A stretch of 5,745 bases of DNA from DASPKS01 sp035628035 (GTDB lineage Bacteria > Bacteroidota > Rhodothermia > Rhodothermales > Rubricoccaceae): positions 1 to 5,745 of the forward strand of contig DASPKS010000017.1 in NCBI GenBank assembly GCA_035628035.1, written 5' to 3'. The notes below the pieces were generated by a model. That model was not told the origin of the DNA, did no database searches, and was given only the letters and a program-made list of their open reading frames with translations. Made by a program: the position numbers and the translations under genes. Shown piece after piece: positions 4,563 through 5,745 of this stretch (position 1 is the first letter of the stretch; every line of letters begins with the position of its first letter).

Positions 4563-5745
4563 ATGGCGACGGCCGTGCCCCCTCCTCCCGCTACCCAGAC
4601 CGCCACGTTGGCGGTTGAGGGCATGACGTGCGCGAGCTGCGTGGCCCGCGTCGAGCGGGCGCTCGGCCGCGTGGAGGGCGTCGTGGAGGCGAACGTGAAC
4701 CTCGCCACCGAGAAGGCGACGGTCCGCTTCGATCCGGCGGCCACCAGGCCCGACGCGCTCGCCGCCGCCGTCGAACGGGCGGGCTACGCAGCGCATCCCG
4801 AAGTCACGGGAGAAAAAGAAGACGCGAGAGGGCGGGAGCTTGTCGCCCTCCGCCGCCGCGTGCTCGTGGCCGTCGCGTTCACGGTACCGATCTGGCTGCT
4901 GGAGATGGTCCCGATGGCCGTCCCCGGCGCCATGGACGCGCTCATGCGCGCCGTCCCTATGCAGACGCTCCGGCTCGTGCTGTTCGGGCTCGGCACGGCC
5001 GTCCAGTTCGGCCCCGGGTGGCGGTTCTACCAGACGGGCTGGGCCGCCCTCCGCCATGGCGGGCCCGACATGAACACGCTCGTGATGCTCGGCACGACCG
5101 CGGCCTATGGCTACTCCGTCGTCGCCACGTTCGCGCCGGGGCTCCTGCCAGAGGGGACCCTCCACGTCTACTACGAGGCGGCGGCGACGATCATCACCCT
5201 CATCGTCGCGGGGCGCTACCTGGAGGCCCGCGCGAAGGGCCGCGCGGGCGCCGCCATCCGCGCGCTGCTCGACCTCCGCGCGCGGACGGCCCGCGTCGTC
5301 CGCGACGGGCAGGAGGTAGAGGTGCCCGCCGAGGCCCTCCGCGCCGGTGACCTCGTGCGCGTCCGCCCGGGCGAGAAGCTGCCCGCTGACGGTGTCGTCG
5401 TCGAAGGCGCCTCGTTCGTGGACGAGGCGATGCTGACGGGCGAGCCGGTGCCCGTCGAAAAGAAGGCGGGCGCGGAGGTCGTGGGGGGGACGGTGAACCA
5501 GACAGGCGCGTTCACCTTCCGCGCGACCCGTGTCGGGCGCGAGACGGCGCTGGCGCAGATCGTCCGCATGGTGGAGCGGGCGCAGGGGTCGAAGCCGCCC
5601 ATCCAGGCGCTGGCCGACCGCGTCGTCGGCGTGTTCGTGCCGGTCGTCCTCGGCATCGCCGCCATTACGTTCCTCGCGTGGCTGCTGGTGGGGCCGCCGC
5701 CCGCGCTCACGTACGCGCTCGTCGCGGCCGTCTCGGTGCTCATCA
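4563..5745 (+). CDS. copA: Copper-translocating P1B-type ATPase, partial (C-terminus beyond the right edge)
   Basis: This membrane pump exports Cu(I) from the cytoplasm using ATP. The first 394 residues are present, about half of the usual length. One N-terminal HMA domain (14-80) carries GMTCASC (20-26). Membrane helices fall near 98-118, 134-152, 170-190 and 203-220, the third beginning with the typical DMNTLVMLGTTAAYGYS. YYEAAATIITLIVAGRYLEA leads into the actuator domain, which holds the phosphatase loop LTGEPVPVEK (291-300). A fifth helix lies near 353-377, and the sixth has just begun. The window ends at AVSVLI, where the family's CPC metal-binding motif normally follows within a few residues. 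The phosphorylation site DKTGT and ATP domain are therefore unseen. The ATG at 4563 is 11 bases after the chaperone stop, without a Shine-Dalgarno sequence. The motif set fits P1B-1 copper pumps better than zinc/cadmium ones. Confidence 0.95.
   Translation, partial: MATAVPPPPATQTATLAVEGMTCASCVARVERALGRVEGVVEANVNLATEKATVRFDPAATRPDALAAAVERAGYAAHPEVTGEKEDARGRELVALRRRVLVAVAFTVPIWLLEMVPMAVPGAMDALMRAVPMQTLRLVLFGLGTAVQFGPGWRFYQTGWAALRHGGPDMNTLVMLGTTAAYGYSVVATFAPGLLPEGTLHVYYEAAATIITLIVAGRYLEARAKGRAGAAIRALLDLRARTARVVRDGQEVEVPAEALRAGDLVRVRPGEKLPADGVVVEGASFVDEAMLTGEPVPVEKKAGAEVVGGTVNQTGAFTFRATRVGRETALAQIVRMVERAQGSKPPIQALADRVVGVFVPVVLGIAAITFLAWLLVGPPPALTYALVAAVSVLI

Overview
The window is high-GC bacterial chromosomal DNA, densely coding and with short gaps. 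It looks like a member of the Bacteroidota/Rhodothermota group. Three things suggest this: the PheS segment FRNEAISYKSFCLFHQVEG resembles the form known from that group more than the proteobacterial one; most genes lack a clear Shine-Dalgarno sequence; and a TTTG-N21-TATCTTGG element upstream of rpmI resembles the Bacteroidota promoter consensus (TTTG, then TAnnTTTG). The placement is an inference, and I do not name a genus.

Layout. From about 4191 down to position 1, all genes are on the minus strand in the order thrS, infC, rpmI, rplT, pheS. This is the widely conserved translation cluster: threonyl-tRNA synthetase, initiation factor IF-3, ribosomal proteins bL35 and bL20, and the phenylalanyl-tRNA synthetase alpha subunit, whose C-terminal part lies beyond position 1. 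From 4333 to the end, two genes run on the plus strand: a 72-residue stand-alone heavy-metal-associated (HMA) protein of the CopZ type, and a CopA-type P1B copper ATPase that runs off the right edge. A 141-base divergent gap separates the two groups.

How the genes work together. The minus-strand genes supply translation components and are probably co-transcribed, with several internal control points. Hairpins precede infC. The infC gene appears to start at an AUC codon, which matches the known habit of infC to use rare start codons for autoregulation by IF-3. A structured 169-base leader with a candidate promoter precedes rpmI. A strong intrinsic terminator lies just in front of pheS. The plus-strand pair is a copper export module: the small chaperone would carry Cu(I) to the ATPase, which pumps it out of the cytoplasm.

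No gene-free stretch exceeds 169 bases. I see no tRNA, rRNA, CRISPR array, insertion sequence or phage feature. No new system is visible; the points of interest are regulatory details in ordinary housekeeping and copper-resistance genes.
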